Below are positions 53,746 through 62,486 of a DNA stretch of 64,000 nt, piece by piece. The stretch is from NCBI RefSeq assembly GCF_019823065.1, contig NZ_CP081966.1, positions 2,759,501 through 2,823,500 on the forward strand, in the 5' to 3' direction. Positions within the stretch are counted from its first letter, which is position 1, and each line of letters starts with the position of its first letter. The notes below the pieces were generated by a model. It did not search any database, was not told where the DNA came from, and saw nothing but the letters and a program-made list of their open reading frames with translations. This DNA comes from Pseudomonas mosselii (lineage in GTDB: Bacteria; Pseudomonadota; Gammaproteobacteria; Pseudomonadales; Pseudomonadaceae). Made by a program: the position numbers and the translations under genes.

Positions 53746-55551
53746 ATGCAACGCCTGATATTGACCTTGCTGCTGTGCCTGGGCTTCGCCCTGCCGGGCA
53801 GCGCCAGCGCCTGGTGGCAGGACGACTGGATGTACCGCAAGCAGATCGCCGTGGACACCACGCCCCAGGGCGCCGGACTGACCCAGGCGCTGGGCCGCAC
53901 CGCGCTGCTGGTGCGCCTGCACACCGGCAACTTCAGCTTCGACGGCGTCAGCGAGACCGGCGCCGACATCCGCTTCGTCAGCGCCGATGACAAGACCGTG
54001 CTCAACCACCATGTCGAGCAGTTCGATCCGCTGATGGGCATGGCGCTGATCTGGGTGGACGTGCCACGCATAGAAGCGGGCCAGCGCCAGGAGCTGTGGA
54101 TGTACTACGGCAACCCGAAAGCCCAGGCGCCTGCTGGCCAGCCCAGCTTCGACGCCGACTACACCGCGCTCTACCACTTCGACAGTGCCACCGCCCGCGA
54201 CGCCAGCCCCTATGGCAATCAGCTGCAAGGGCCGACGGTGAGCGTCGACGGCGTGATCGGCCGGGCCATTCAGCTCGGTGGCCAGGGCCTGCAACTGCCG
54301 GCCAGCGCCTCGCTGCAACTGCCGGCGGGCGCGGCGTTCACTTTCAGCACCTGGCTGCGCCAGGATCAGGCGGTGGGCGAGCAACTGCTGCTGGCCCGTC
54401 GCGAGGCCGGCCACAGCCTGTTGCTGGGCCTGGCCCAGGGCGTGCCTTTCGTCGAGGTTGACGGCCAGCGCGCCAGCGCCAGCCAGGCCGTGAGCGCCGG
54501 TCAGTGGCAACACCTGGCACTGGTGGGCGAGGGCGGCAACCTGAGCCTGTTGCTCGAAGGCCAGCCGGTGGCCCGCCTGGCCGCCAGTCTGGCGGCCTTC
54601 AACGGTGCCGTCGGCATTGGTGGTGACCTGCCGCCGCCCGAAGGCGAGGTGACCAGCCAGTTCGCGCCTTTTGTCGGCGCCCTGGACGAACTGCGCCTGT
54701 CGCGCGTGGCCCGCAGCCAGGCAGGCCTGCAGGCCGATGTACTGGCCCAGGGCGCCGAGTCGCGCCTGGTGGTGTACGGCGTCGACGAGGAACAGTCGGG
54801 CTTCGGCTTCGGCGGCCTGGGCTTCCTGCTCAAGGCGGTGCCGGTGGACGCCTGGGTGATCATCGCCATCCTGGTGCTGATGATGGTGCAGTCGTGGGTG
54901 ATCATGCTACGCAAGCAGCGCACCCTCAGTCGCGTCACCGCCGCCAACACCCGCTTTCGCGAGCGGTTCGCCATGGTCGGCACGCGCCTGGAGCAGTTCG
55001 CCGACGATCAGGACCTGCATGGGCGGCTCACCGACTCCTCGCTGTGGCGCCTGTACCTGGTGGCCGTGCAGGAACTGCGCACCCGCCGCGCCCAGGGCGC
55101 CGACACCCGCGAAGTGTCCGCGGCCACCATCGAGGCCATCCGCTGCTCCATGGACGGCGTGCGCACCCGCGAGAACCAGGCGTTGTCATCGAAGCTGTCG
55201 ACCCTGTCCAACGCCATTGCCGGCGGCCCCTACATCGGCCTGCTGGGCACGGTGCTGGGGATCATGGTGGTGTTCCTCGGCACCGCCATGGCCGGCGACG
55301 TCAACATCAATGCCATCGCCCCGGGCATGGCCGCGGCGCTGCTGGCCACCGCCATGGGCTTGTTCGTCGCCATCCCCGCGCTGTTCGGCTACAACCGCCT
55401 GACCACGCGCAACCGCGAGGTCAGCGCCGACATGCGGGTATTCGTCGACGAGTTCATCACCCGCCTGGCCGAGCTGCACGGCGAGGGCCAGGCCGGTGAA
55501 GCGGCGCAGCGCCCGACCGGGCGCAGCGTCAACCCGTCGGTTCCGGCGTGA
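53746..55551 (+). CDS. exbB2: ExbB/TolQ/MotA proton-channel protein with periplasmic DUF2341-LamG extension
   Basis: The 601-residue fusion has a signal peptide (1-22), a DUF2341 domain (WWQDDWMYRKQIAVDTT..., ending near LWMYYGN at residue 123), and a LamG/concanavalin-type domain (about 140-330, with YHFDSATARDASPYGNQL and GALDELRLSRVARS). A TM helix (VDAWVIIAILVLMMVQSWVIML, about 365-387) and an ExbB-type channel follow (ISRxP-like region, then GGPYIGLLGTVLGIMVVFLG and GMAAALLATAMGLFVAIPALFGYN). The large carbohydrate-binding-like periplasmic part is absent from ordinary ExbB. With ExbD and TonB it would energise an outer-membrane step. Confidence 0.88.
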   Translation: MQRLILTLLLCLGFALPGSASAWWQDDWMYRKQIAVDTTPQGAGLTQALGRTALLVRLHTGNFSFDGVSETGADIRFVSADDKTVLNHHVEQFDPLMGMALIWVDVPRIEAGQRQELWMYYGNPKAQAPAGQPSFDADYTALYHFDSATARDASPYGNQLQGPTVSVDGVIGRAIQLGGQGLQLPASASLQLPAGAAFTFSTWLRQDQAVGEQLLLARREAGHSLLLGLAQGVPFVEVDGQRASASQAVSAGQWQHLALVGEGGNLSLLLEGQPVARLAASLAAFNGAVGIGGDLPPPEGEVTSQFAPFVGALDELRLSRVARSQAGLQADVLAQGAESRLVVYGVDEEQSGFGFGGLGFLLKAVPVDAWVIIAILVLMMVQSWVIMLRKQRTLSRVTAANTRFRERFAMVGTRLEQFADDQDLHGRLTDSSLWRLYLVAVQELRTRRAQGADTREVSAATIEAIRCSMDGVRTRENQALSSKLSTLSNAIAGGPYIGLLGTVLGIMVVFLGTAMAGDVNINAIAPGMAAALLATAMGLFVAIPALFGYNRLTTRNREVSADMRVFVDEFITRLAELHGEGQAGEAAQRPTGRSVNPSVPA

Positions 55552-55561
55552 GGGCACAGCC

Positions 55562-55987
55562 ATGGCATCCGTGAACAACGCCCATGACGACGACACCGAC
55601 GCCGCGGTCGACAGCATCAACATCACCCCGCTGGTGGACGTGCTGATGGTGGTACTGGTGATGTTCATCCTCACCGCCACTGCGCAGGTTTCCGGGATCC
55701 AGGTGCAGCTGCCCAAGGCCAGCGCCACGGTGTCGCTGGCCCAGCCCAAGACCAAGGCGATCTCGATCAACGACGCCGGCCAGGTGTTTCTCGACGCCTA
55801 TCCGGTGACGCTGCAGGAGCTGGAGGACCGCCTGCGCAGCGAGAAGGCGCGCAACCCCGACTTCCCGCTGATCGTGCGCGGCGACGCGGGCGTGCAGTAC
55901 CAGAAGGTGGTCGAGGTGCTCGACCTGCTGCGCCGTCTCGAACTGGCCCAGGTCGGGCTGGTTACCGGCAAGCCGAACCAGGGGTGA
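55562..55987 (+). CDS. exbD2: ExbD/TolR-family protein
   Basis: The 141-residue protein has a short cytoplasmic N-terminus with DSINITPLVDVLMVVLVMFILTA (TM about 20-42, containing the conserved Asp of ITPLVDVL needed for proton flow) and a periplasmic domain (QVQLPKASA..., VFLDAYPVTLQELEDRL). It is the ExbD partner of the upstream ExbB. The start at 55562 is 10 bp after the exbB stop, and the gene ends 8 bp before the tonB start. Confidence 0.93.
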   Translation: MASVNNAHDDDTDAAVDSINITPLVDVLMVVLVMFILTATAQVSGIQVQLPKASATVSLAQPKTKAISINDAGQVFLDAYPVTLQELEDRLRSEKARNPDFPLIVRGDAGVQYQKVVEVLDLLRRLELAQVGLVTGKPNQG

Positions 55988-55995
55988 GGGCAGCC

Positions 55996-56667
55996 ATGGA
56001 ACGTACAGTCAACCCCCGCCGCCTGCTGACCTGGGCCGTGCTCGCCGTTGCTGGCGCTGGCCTGGCCTGGCTGCTGTGGCAGTGGGCCAACGACATGGCC
56101 GGGGTGCGCCGCGAAGCGCCCAAGGTGCCGGCGATCATCCCGCTGCCGCCACCGCCGCCACCACCGCCCGAGCCGCCCAAGGAGCCCGAGCCGCCGGTCG
56201 AGGAGAAGATCGTCGAGCCGCAGCCGGTGCCCGAGGCCGAAGAGGTCAAGCCCGCCGAGGAGGCGCCCGATCCGGCCCAGGACCTGGCCGAGCCGATGCA
56301 GATGGACGGCGACGCGCAAGCGGGCGGCGACAGCTTCAACGTCGGCGCCGGCAAGGGCGGCGGCATGGCCGGTGGCGGCGGAGGGGGGCTGGGCAGCGGC
56401 ACCTACAGCCAGTACCTGGCCTACGCCTTCCAGCGCCTGCTGCGCGACAACCCCGAGCTGCGCAACCTGGTGTTCAACCTGCAGGCCGAGATCTGGCTCA
56501 GCGCCGCGGGCGAGATCACCCGTGTCGAGCTGCTGCGCGGCAGCGGCGAGCCGGAGGTGGACGCCCAGGTGCTCGCCGCCCTGCGCGGCGCCCGCGCCCT
56601 CGACCAGCGCCCGCCCGCCAACCTGACCTTGCCGGTGAAGATCGCCCTGCAGGGGCGCCGGCCATGA
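55996..56667 (+). CDS. TonB-family energy transducer
   Basis: The 223-residue protein has an N-terminal TM helix (LLTWAVLAVAGAGLAWLLW), a proline/glutamate-rich spacer (PLPPPPPPPPEPPKEPEPP, about residues 47-70) and a glycine-rich patch (KGGGMAGGGGGGLGSG). The C-terminal TonB fold follows (YLAYAFQRLLRDNPEL...VELLRGSGEPEVDAQVLAALRGA). With the adjacent ExbB-ExbD it forms a dedicated TonB system. It could act on the porin or TpsB encoded in the same operon. The start at 55996 has GAGGGCAG upstream. Confidence 0.9.
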   Translation: MERTVNPRRLLTWAVLAVAGAGLAWLLWQWANDMAGVRREAPKVPAIIPLPPPPPPPPEPPKEPEPPVEEKIVEPQPVPEAEEVKPAEEAPDPAQDLAEPMQMDGDAQAGGDSFNVGAGKGGGMAGGGGGGLGSGTYSQYLAYAFQRLLRDNPELRNLVFNLQAEIWLSAAGEITRVELLRGSGEPEVDAQVLAALRGARALDQRPPANLTLPVKIALQGRRP

Positions 56668-56705
56668 ACAACGAAGCACGACTGACCCACAGGAGCTGCA
56701 AACCC

Positions 56706-58406
56706 ATGAAGTGCCCAGTCAACCGATTGACCCTGGCGCTCGGCCTGCTGGCCGCCGCCACCGCGGTCGGTCCGACCGTCGCCCACGCCGCGCCGTCGGA
56801 GAACGCGACCGTCAACCTGATCCGCCTGCTGGTGGAGCAGGGCGTGCTCAAGCAGGACAAGGCCGACGCGCTGATCGCCCAGGCCGAACGCGAAGCTCAG
56901 CAGGCGCGGGTCGCCGCCAGCGGCGCGCCGATTGTCGCCCAGGCCCCGGCCGCCAACGGTGAGGTGCGCGTGCAATACGTGCCGGCCATCGTCCGCCAGC
57001 AGATCCGCGACGAGATCAAGGCGGAGGTGATGAGCACCGCCAAGCAGGAAAACTGGGCCGCGCCCAACACCTTCCCTGACTGGGCCTCACGCATCAGCTT
57101 CGACGGCGATCTGCGTTTGCGCTACGAGTCGCGTTCCTATGCCGATGGCAACAGCAACGAGATCGTCGATTTCGCCAAGCTCAATGAAAAGGGCCCCTAC
57201 GACGTCAACCCCAACAGCAGCTCAAGCCTGCCTCCGTTGCTCAACACCCGCGAGGATCGCGACAGCCTCCTGCGCCTGCGGGCGCGCTTCGGCCTCAAGG
57301 CGCAGCTGGCGGAGAACTGGGTGGCTGGCATCCGCGTCGCCACCGGCTCCAACAACAACCCGGTCTCGACCACCCAGAACCTTGGTGGCGGCTTCGGCAA
57401 GAAGGACATCTGGCTCGACCAGGGTTACGTCACCTGGACGCCGAGCGAGCGCCTGACGCTGACCGGCGGGCGGATCGCCAACCCGTTCATGTCCACCGAC
57501 ATCCTGTATTCCCACGACCTCAACTTCGATGGCGTGGCGGCGCTGTTCGACCAGCCGCTGGGCCGCGACCTCAGCCTGTTCGGCACCGTCGGCGCATTCC
57601 CTGTGCAATACAGCGACGACAACGCCACCAGCAACGGCCTGGATAAGGAAGACAGCGACAACAAGTGGCTGTACGGCGCGCAGTTGGGCGCGAAATGGGC
57701 GCTCAACGACAGCAATCGACTCAAGGGCGCGATGGCCTATTACCGCTTCGACGATATCGCCGGCGAGCGCTCCAGCCCTTGCGCCCCGTGGGATGGCCAG
57801 CCGGGCTGCGACAGCGACGAATCCCGGCCGACCTTCATGCAGAAGGGCAACACCGTGTTCCTGCTCCGCGACATCACGCCGAATCCGGCCAACCCGGCGG
57901 CCACGCCGCAGCCGCAATTCGTCGGCATCGCCTCGGAGTTTGAGCTGCTTGATTTGAACCTGGTGTGGGACGCCGACCTGCCCCATGACTTCAAGCTGCG
58001 CAGCCAGGCCAACTACGTCCACAACCTGGCCTACGACGAGGGCGACATGCGCAAGCGTTCGGCGGGACAACTGGCCAACAACGTCGACGAGAACGGCAAC
58101 CTCAAGAGCGGCGGCGATGCCTGGATGCTCCAGTTCACCCTGGGCAACGCCCTGGACATGCGCAAGGCCGGCGACTGGAACCTGTTCGCCGGCTACAAGC
58201 GCATCGAGCCCGACGCGCTGCCGGACGGCTTCAACGACTCGAGCTTCCACCTCGGCGGCACCAACGCCAAGGGTTATTTCCTCGGTGGCAACTACGGCCT
58301 GGCCGACAACGTCTACGCTACAGCCCGTTGGTTGAGCAGCGAGGCGGTCTACGGCGCGCCGTTTGACATCGATGTGCTACAACTTGAAGTCAACACTCGG
58401 TTCTAG
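56706..58406 (+). CDS. Putative porin of the Pdt-like operon
   Basis: The 566-residue outer-membrane protein has a signal peptide (LALGLLAAATAVGPTVAHA-AP), an N-terminal helical segment (about 35-100, LLVEQGVLKQDKADALIAQAEREAQQ) and a beta-barrel rich in alternating aromatic strands ending LQLEVNTRF with a C-terminal Phe, as needed for BAM recognition. It belongs to the putative-porin family often found with ExbBD/TonB. The start at 56706 follows CAGGAGCTG; an ATG at 56664 overlaps the tonB stop and is less likely. The substrate is unknown. Confidence 0.87.
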   Translation: MKCPVNRLTLALGLLAAATAVGPTVAHAAPSENATVNLIRLLVEQGVLKQDKADALIAQAEREAQQARVAASGAPIVAQAPAANGEVRVQYVPAIVRQQIRDEIKAEVMSTAKQENWAAPNTFPDWASRISFDGDLRLRYESRSYADGNSNEIVDFAKLNEKGPYDVNPNSSSSLPPLLNTREDRDSLLRLRARFGLKAQLAENWVAGIRVATGSNNNPVSTTQNLGGGFGKKDIWLDQGYVTWTPSERLTLTGGRIANPFMSTDILYSHDLNFDGVAALFDQPLGRDLSLFGTVGAFPVQYSDDNATSNGLDKEDSDNKWLYGAQLGAKWALNDSNRLKGAMAYYRFDDIAGERSSPCAPWDGQPGCDSDESRPTFMQKGNTVFLLRDITPNPANPAATPQPQFVGIASEFELLDLNLVWDADLPHDFKLRSQANYVHNLAYDEGDMRKRSAGQLANNVDENGNLKSGGDAWMLQFTLGNALDMRKAGDWNLFAGYKRIEPDALPDGFNDSSFHLGGTNAKGYFLGGNYGLADNVYATARWLSSEAVYGAPFDIDVLQLEVNTRF

Positions 58407-58421
58407 GGAAGGAGCACGGGC

Positions 58422-59069
58422 ATGAACAAGGGAGCTTATCGCCACCGCTGCGCCTGGTTGATGCTGGCCCTGGGCGCAAGCCTGGCGGCCTCGGCGTCGG
58501 CCGAAACCCTCGAGGAACGTCTGCGCACCCAACTGCGCAGCACCACGCAACAGCTGCAGGCCCTGCAGAGCGAGCAAGCCCAGGCCAGCGCCGCCCGCCA
58601 GGCGGCCGAGCAGCAGCGTGACGCTGCTCAAGGCCAGGTACGCGAACTGACCGCGCAACTGGCCAAGGCCCGCGGCCAGAGCGAGCAACTGGCTGGCCAG
58701 CAACAGGCCGTGCACAGCCAGGCCCAGGCGCTGGTGGCCAGCAGCAACGAACAACTGCACAAGTACAAGCAGGCCTATGACGAGCTGCTGGCGATGGCGC
58801 GCGCCAAGGAAAGCGAGCGCGCCACCCTGCAGGCGCAACTGGGCGAGCGTGACAGCCAGGTGCAGCAATGCCAGGCCCGCAACCAGCAGATGTACGGGGT
58901 GGCCAAGGAGATGCTGGCCGCCTACGAGAAGGTCGATATCGCCGATGTCATGAAGATGCGCCAGCCCTTCGCCGGTGGTGCCCGGGTCAAGTTCGAGGAG
59001 CTGGCCCAGGCCTATGGCGACAAGCTTTACGAAAGCCAGTTCGACGCCCCCAAGGGCGTGCCCCATTGA
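58422..59069 (+). CDS. Exported coiled-coil protein of the Pdt-like operon
   Basis: The 215-residue protein has a signal peptide (WLMLALGASLAASASA-ET) and a long Gln/Ala-rich coiled coil (about residues 28-150, e.g. RTQLRSTTQQLQALQSEQAQ). A conserved-looking C-terminal region follows (MYGVAKEMLAAYEKVDIADVMK, then FAGGARVKFEELAQAYGDKL). It is often named a DNA-repair protein only because of the coiled coil. The signal peptide makes that unlikely, and a periplasmic tether or spacer is more plausible. It lies 15 bp after the porin gene. Confidence 0.8.
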   Translation: MNKGAYRHRCAWLMLALGASLAASASAETLEERLRTQLRSTTQQLQALQSEQAQASAARQAAEQQRDAAQGQVRELTAQLAKARGQSEQLAGQQQAVHSQAQALVASSNEQLHKYKQAYDELLAMARAKESERATLQAQLGERDSQVQQCQARNQQMYGVAKEMLAAYEKVDIADVMKMRQPFAGGARVKFEELAQAYGDKLYESQFDAPKGVPH

Positions 59070-59097
59070 CGTTTTCTCAACGCAAGGAAGTAAGCAC

Positions 59098-59574
59098 ATG
59101 ACCGAAGTGACCCTGATCGAAACCGTTAGCGCCGACTCCCTGACCCAGTTGCTGCAGGATGCCGGCTGCCGGGTCAACCGCACCGAGCAGAACGCCGTGG
59201 TGCAGTTGCTCAGCGCCAGCCAGGGCGTGGGTTATGCCGTACGTTTCGGCAACCGGGCCGCGGGCAAGGACGGCGAGTTCCTCGACTTCACCTTCAGCTG
59301 CGCCCTGCGTATCCAGGGCGAGCTGCCGGCGGGCCTGGCCGAGCACTGGAACGCCAGCCGCCGCTTCGCCCGGCTGTCGGTGCAGGGCGAGTTCCTGGTG
59401 ATGGAGCAGGATGTGGTGGTCGCCGATGGCGTCAGTCAGCAGCATTTGCTGGGCAGCCTGGTGCTGTGGGATCGATTGCTGCAGGAACTGATCGTCTACC
59501 TGCGCGACTACAGCCGTAACGTGGCCGGCCAGCAACAAACCCAGGTCGCCCATGACGAAGAGCGCGCCTCGTGA
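59098..59574 (+). CDS. YbjN-domain protein of the Pdt-like operon
   Basis: The 158-residue cytoplasmic protein has a YbjN-like fold: LTQLLQDAGCRVNRTEQ, FLDFTFSCALRIQGELPAG, NASRRFARLSVQGEFLVMEQDV. YbjN domains resemble type III secretion chaperones and often assist secretion or regulation. Placed here, it might be a chaperone for an exported partner, which is an inference. It overlaps the PpiC gene by 4 bp (GTGA). The start at 59098 follows AAGGAAG. Confidence 0.8.
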   Translation: MTEVTLIETVSADSLTQLLQDAGCRVNRTEQNAVVQLLSASQGVGYAVRFGNRAAGKDGEFLDFTFSCALRIQGELPAGLAEHWNASRRFARLSVQGEFLVMEQDVVVADGVSQQHLLGSLVLWDRLLQELIVYLRDYSRNVAGQQQTQVAHDEERAS

Positions 59575-60527
59575 CGGCGCGCACTTTCTGGGCCGGCGCC
59601 GGCGCGCTGGCCATTGTCGCGGTGGCGGTTGCCCTGGCCTTGCGCCCGGGCGACGAGCCGGTGGCGGCGGCGCGTCCAGCGTCGCCAGCCGCCCTGGTGG
59701 CGGCCGACAAGGGCCCGGTATTGGCGCGCCTGGGCGAGCAGCAGGTTGGCAGTGGCGAACTCAAGGCGCTGTTCGCCCAGTTGCCCGAGGAAGCCCGGGC
59801 CAGCCTGCGCGGCGACCGACCGGCATTGGAGGCCTGGATCCGCGCCCGCCTGGCGGAAAAGGCTCTCTACCAGCAGGCCGAGGCCCAGGGCTGGTTGCAG
59901 CGCCCGGAAATCCAGGTGCAGACCCGCGCGGCCACCGAGCAGATCGTCCTGCGCGACTACCTGAACTCGGTGAGCAAGGTGCCTGACGATTACCCCAGCG
60001 AGGCTGAGCTCAAGCAGGCCTATGAGGCGGGCAAGGCCGGGTTGCAACTGCCGGTGCGCTACCGCCTGAGCCAGATCTTCCTGCGGGTGGAAAATCCCAG
60101 GGACGACGAGGCCGTGCGCAAACAGGCCCAGACGCTGGCCAAGCAGGCCCAGGCTGCGGATGCGGACTTTGCCGCGCTCGCCCGTGAACACTCCCAGGAT
60201 GCCGGCACGGCCTCCGCCGGCGGCGACACCGGACTGCAGGCCCTGGCGCAATTGCAGCCCGAGGTTCGCGGAGTGGTGCCCAAGCTGAAGGTGGGCACGG
60301 TCAGCGACCCGGTGCAGAGTGTAGCGGGCTACCACATCATCAAGCTGGTCGAGCAGCAGCCCGCCAGGGCAGCGACCTTCGAGGAGGTGGCGCCACGTTT
60401 GCGCGAATTGCTGCGCGCCCAGCGCCAGGAGCAGGTGGCCAAGGCCTATGTCGAGGGGATGTTCGACACGGCCACCCTGAGCATCGATGGCGCGGCGCTG
60501 AACCAGGTCCTGGAAAGCAGCCGCTAG
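59571..60527 (+). CDS. Membrane-anchored parvulin-type peptidyl-prolyl isomerase
   Basis: The 318-residue protein has an N-terminal signal anchor (AGAGALAIVAVAVALAL), a SurA/PpiD-like helical chaperone region (about 40-150, LARLGEQQVGSGELKALFAQL) and a rotamase domain (about 160-265, YRLSQIFLRVENP, AREHSQDAGTASAGGDTGL, VQSVAGYHIIKL). It would assist folding of the outer-membrane or secreted proteins of this operon. It starts with GTG overlapping the previous stop (GTGA). It matches the position of the PPIase at the end of the P. aeruginosa Pdt operon. Confidence 0.88.
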   Translation: MTARTFWAGAGALAIVAVAVALALRPGDEPVAAARPASPAALVAADKGPVLARLGEQQVGSGELKALFAQLPEEARASLRGDRPALEAWIRARLAEKALYQQAEAQGWLQRPEIQVQTRAATEQIVLRDYLNSVSKVPDDYPSEAELKQAYEAGKAGLQLPVRYRLSQIFLRVENPRDDEAVRKQAQTLAKQAQAADADFAALAREHSQDAGTASAGGDTGLQALAQLQPEVRGVVPKLKVGTVSDPVQSVAGYHIIKLVEQQPARAATFEEVAPRLRELLRAQRQEQVAKAYVEGMFDTATLSIDGAALNQVLESSR

Positions 60528-60584
60528 TCGCCAACAACCATGGAAGAGCCGGGCCTGCCCAGGCGGGCCCGTGGGAGGCGAGGG

Positions 60585-61547
60585 ATGCCGATCGATCTGT
60601 CCCCGGGGCGAGCCCCGGATACCGCCATGCCTGTCGTTCGTCCCCAGGTGCCGTTGGCCCTGGACGAACAGACCCTGAACTGTTTCCTGGTCACCGCGCG
60701 CTGCGGCTGTTTCATGCAGGCGGCGCGGCGGCTTAATCTCAAACCGGTGGCCCTGCGCAAACGCCTGGCGGCGCTGGAGGCGCGCCTGGGCTACAGCCTG
60801 TTCGTCAACCGCAACAATAACCCGGTGCTCAGCCAGCAGGGTGAACGCCTGCTGCTGATACTCCAGGCGCGCGAGCCGGTCGTGCCGCTGCCGCGAGAGC
60901 AAAGCGCGAGCGTGCGCTTGGCCGTGGCCGAGCCGCTGCTGCAGGACCTGCTGGGTCGCAACCTGATCAACTTCGTGCGCCAGCATGCCGGCATGCGTCT
61001 GGAGGTGGCCACCCTTGACGGTCGCCAGGCGCCCGAGCAGGTTGCCGATGTCGCCCTGTGGCTGGGTGATGCCAGCCACGGCGCCCATGCTGGCAGTTTT
61101 GCCGGTGCGGCCCCCGAGGCTCTGGCCACCCTCGAGTACCTGCCGCATATCGCCAAGCGCTATGCCCGTGAGGCCAACCGGCCGACCAGCCTGGCGGACC
61201 TGCAGGACTACATGCTGGTGCAATGGCAGGGCGAAGCTGGCGTGCAGGCGCTGATGCCCTGGCAGGCGCTGCTGCGCACCCGTACGGCCGGGGTGACGCA
61301 GATCCAGGACTACGAGATGTACTGCCAGCTGATCAAATGCAGCGCCAGCGTCGGCTTGTTGCCGCACTATGCGACGCACCTGGACCGTGGATTGCTGGCC
61401 TTGCCGGGCCTGTTCCGCGAACCGATGCGGCGGCGGGTGTGGCTGGCGGTCAACGGCCAGACCGAGGCCGACCCGCTGGTGCAGGTGATGGTGGGGGCGA
61501 TCCGGGCTGCTTTCGACGAACGGCGCGAGTGGTTCTGTAGTCCGTAG
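60585..61547 (+). CDS. LysR-family regulator downstream of the Pdt-like operon
   Basis: The 320-residue protein has a LysR-type HTH (CFMQAARRLNLKPVALRKRLAALEARLGYSLFVNR, about residues 45-80) and an effector domain. The HTH is slightly atypical: the usual SQPALS-like stretch is KPVALR. Three in-frame starts exist (60540, 60585, 60627); 60585 is preferred for its GAGGCGAGGG ribosome site. It is 57 bp after the PpiC gene on the same strand and may regulate or be part of the operon. Confidence 0.82.
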   Translation: MPIDLSPGRAPDTAMPVVRPQVPLALDEQTLNCFLVTARCGCFMQAARRLNLKPVALRKRLAALEARLGYSLFVNRNNNPVLSQQGERLLLILQAREPVVPLPREQSASVRLAVAEPLLQDLLGRNLINFVRQHAGMRLEVATLDGRQAPEQVADVALWLGDASHGAHAGSFAGAAPEALATLEYLPHIAKRYAREANRPTSLADLQDYMLVQWQGEAGVQALMPWQALLRTRTAGVTQIQDYEMYCQLIKCSASVGLLPHYATHLDRGLLALPGLFREPMRRRVWLAVNGQTEADPLVQVMVGAIRAAFDERREWFCSP

Positions 61548-61556
61548 CTGCCGAAC

Positions 61557-62201
61557 TCATCCTGCCTTGCGCAGGGTGAGGTTGATTCGTCGCTCGCCCA
61601 TGCGTGGGTGAACGCCAGGTTTGATCGGCATCACGCCATGAAAGCGCAGACGGTCTTCGCCGCCCCATACCAGCACGTCACCGTGATTCAGCGGGATGCG
61701 CTGGGGACGGTCCGAGCGCTGCAGGCCGCCGAACAGGAATACCGCTGGCAGACCCAGTGAGATCGAGACGATCGGTTGTCCGTAGTCTTGTTCGTCGCGG
61801 TCCTGGTGCAGGCTCAGACGGGTGCCGGGCAGGTAATGGTTGACCAGGCAGGCGTCCGGTATGAAGCCTTCGAAGCCTGCCAGTGCGGCGGCTCGGGTGG
61901 CCAGGTCGATGAGTACCTGGGGCAGGGCGGGCCAGGGTTTTGCGCTGACAGGGTCAATGGGGGTATAGCGGTAGCCGTTTTCGTCGCTGATCCAGCCCAG
62001 TGAGCCGCAGTTGGTCAGGGCCACTGCCATGCGCAGGCCGCCGGGGGTTTGCATATGGCGAAATGGTGCTGCGCGGAGCACGGGGCGCAGGGCGTCCAGC
62101 AGGGGTTCGAGGTCGGGCAGGGCGAAGCCGGGCAGCAGCGTTGTCTGGAGGGCCAGGCGCTGGGGGTGGGGGGCGAAGAGGTCGAGGTTGGACTGGATCA
62201 T
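61557..62201 (-). CDS. alkB: AlkB-type Fe(II)/2-oxoglutarate DNA dealkylase
   Basis: The 214-residue protein has the AlkB core: NHYLPGTRLSLHQDRDEQDYG with HxD iron ligands, the distal iron His in LRFHGV, and the 2OG-binding RINLTLR at the C-terminus, with the substrate-lid region LGWISDENGYRYTP. It repairs 1-methyladenine and 3-methylcytosine by oxidative demethylation. No ada gene is nearby. Its 5' part lies next to a G-rich plus-strand region leading to the GTT repeat. Confidence 0.94.
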   Translation of the reverse strand: MIQSNLDLFAPHPQRLALQTTLLPGFALPDLEPLLDALRPVLRAAPFRHMQTPGGLRMAVALTNCGSLGWISDENGYRYTPIDPVSAKPWPALPQVLIDLATRAAALAGFEGFIPDACLVNHYLPGTRLSLHQDRDEQDYGQPIVSISLGLPAVFLFGGLQRSDRPQRIPLNHGDVLVWGGEDRLRFHGVMPIKPGVHPRMGERRINLTLRKAG

Positions 62202-62320
62202 GGTTGGCTTGGGGGAGGCCTGGGGAGGGGGTATTGTAGCTCGCGCTGGCGGGTGTAGGGATCTCGTATGGTTTTGAGTGTTTTAACTCTGGTGGCGTAT
62301 TGTGTTTAAAGGTTTGTGGG
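62202..62320. other. G/T-rich spacer upstream of alkB
   Basis: This is the likely alkB promoter region (minus strand); no clear -35/-10 pair was identified. The plus strand is strongly G/T-rich leading into the GTT repeat. Confidence 0.4.
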
Positions 62321-62364
<44 letters not shown>

Positions 62365-62486
62365 AGGTGGTTTTGGAAGTTGTATGCGCATTTATTTGCG
62401 ATGTCGACGCTTATTTCGTTGTTTCGCCTTGCGGCGACTTACTTTTGTCTTGGCAAAAGTAAGCAAAACCGCGCGCTCATTCATCC

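Noticed and set aside
56076..56705. Long upstream extension of the porin frame
   Set aside because: It is out of frame with, and antiparallel in character to, the tonB gene it overlaps. The signal peptide fixes the start at 56706.
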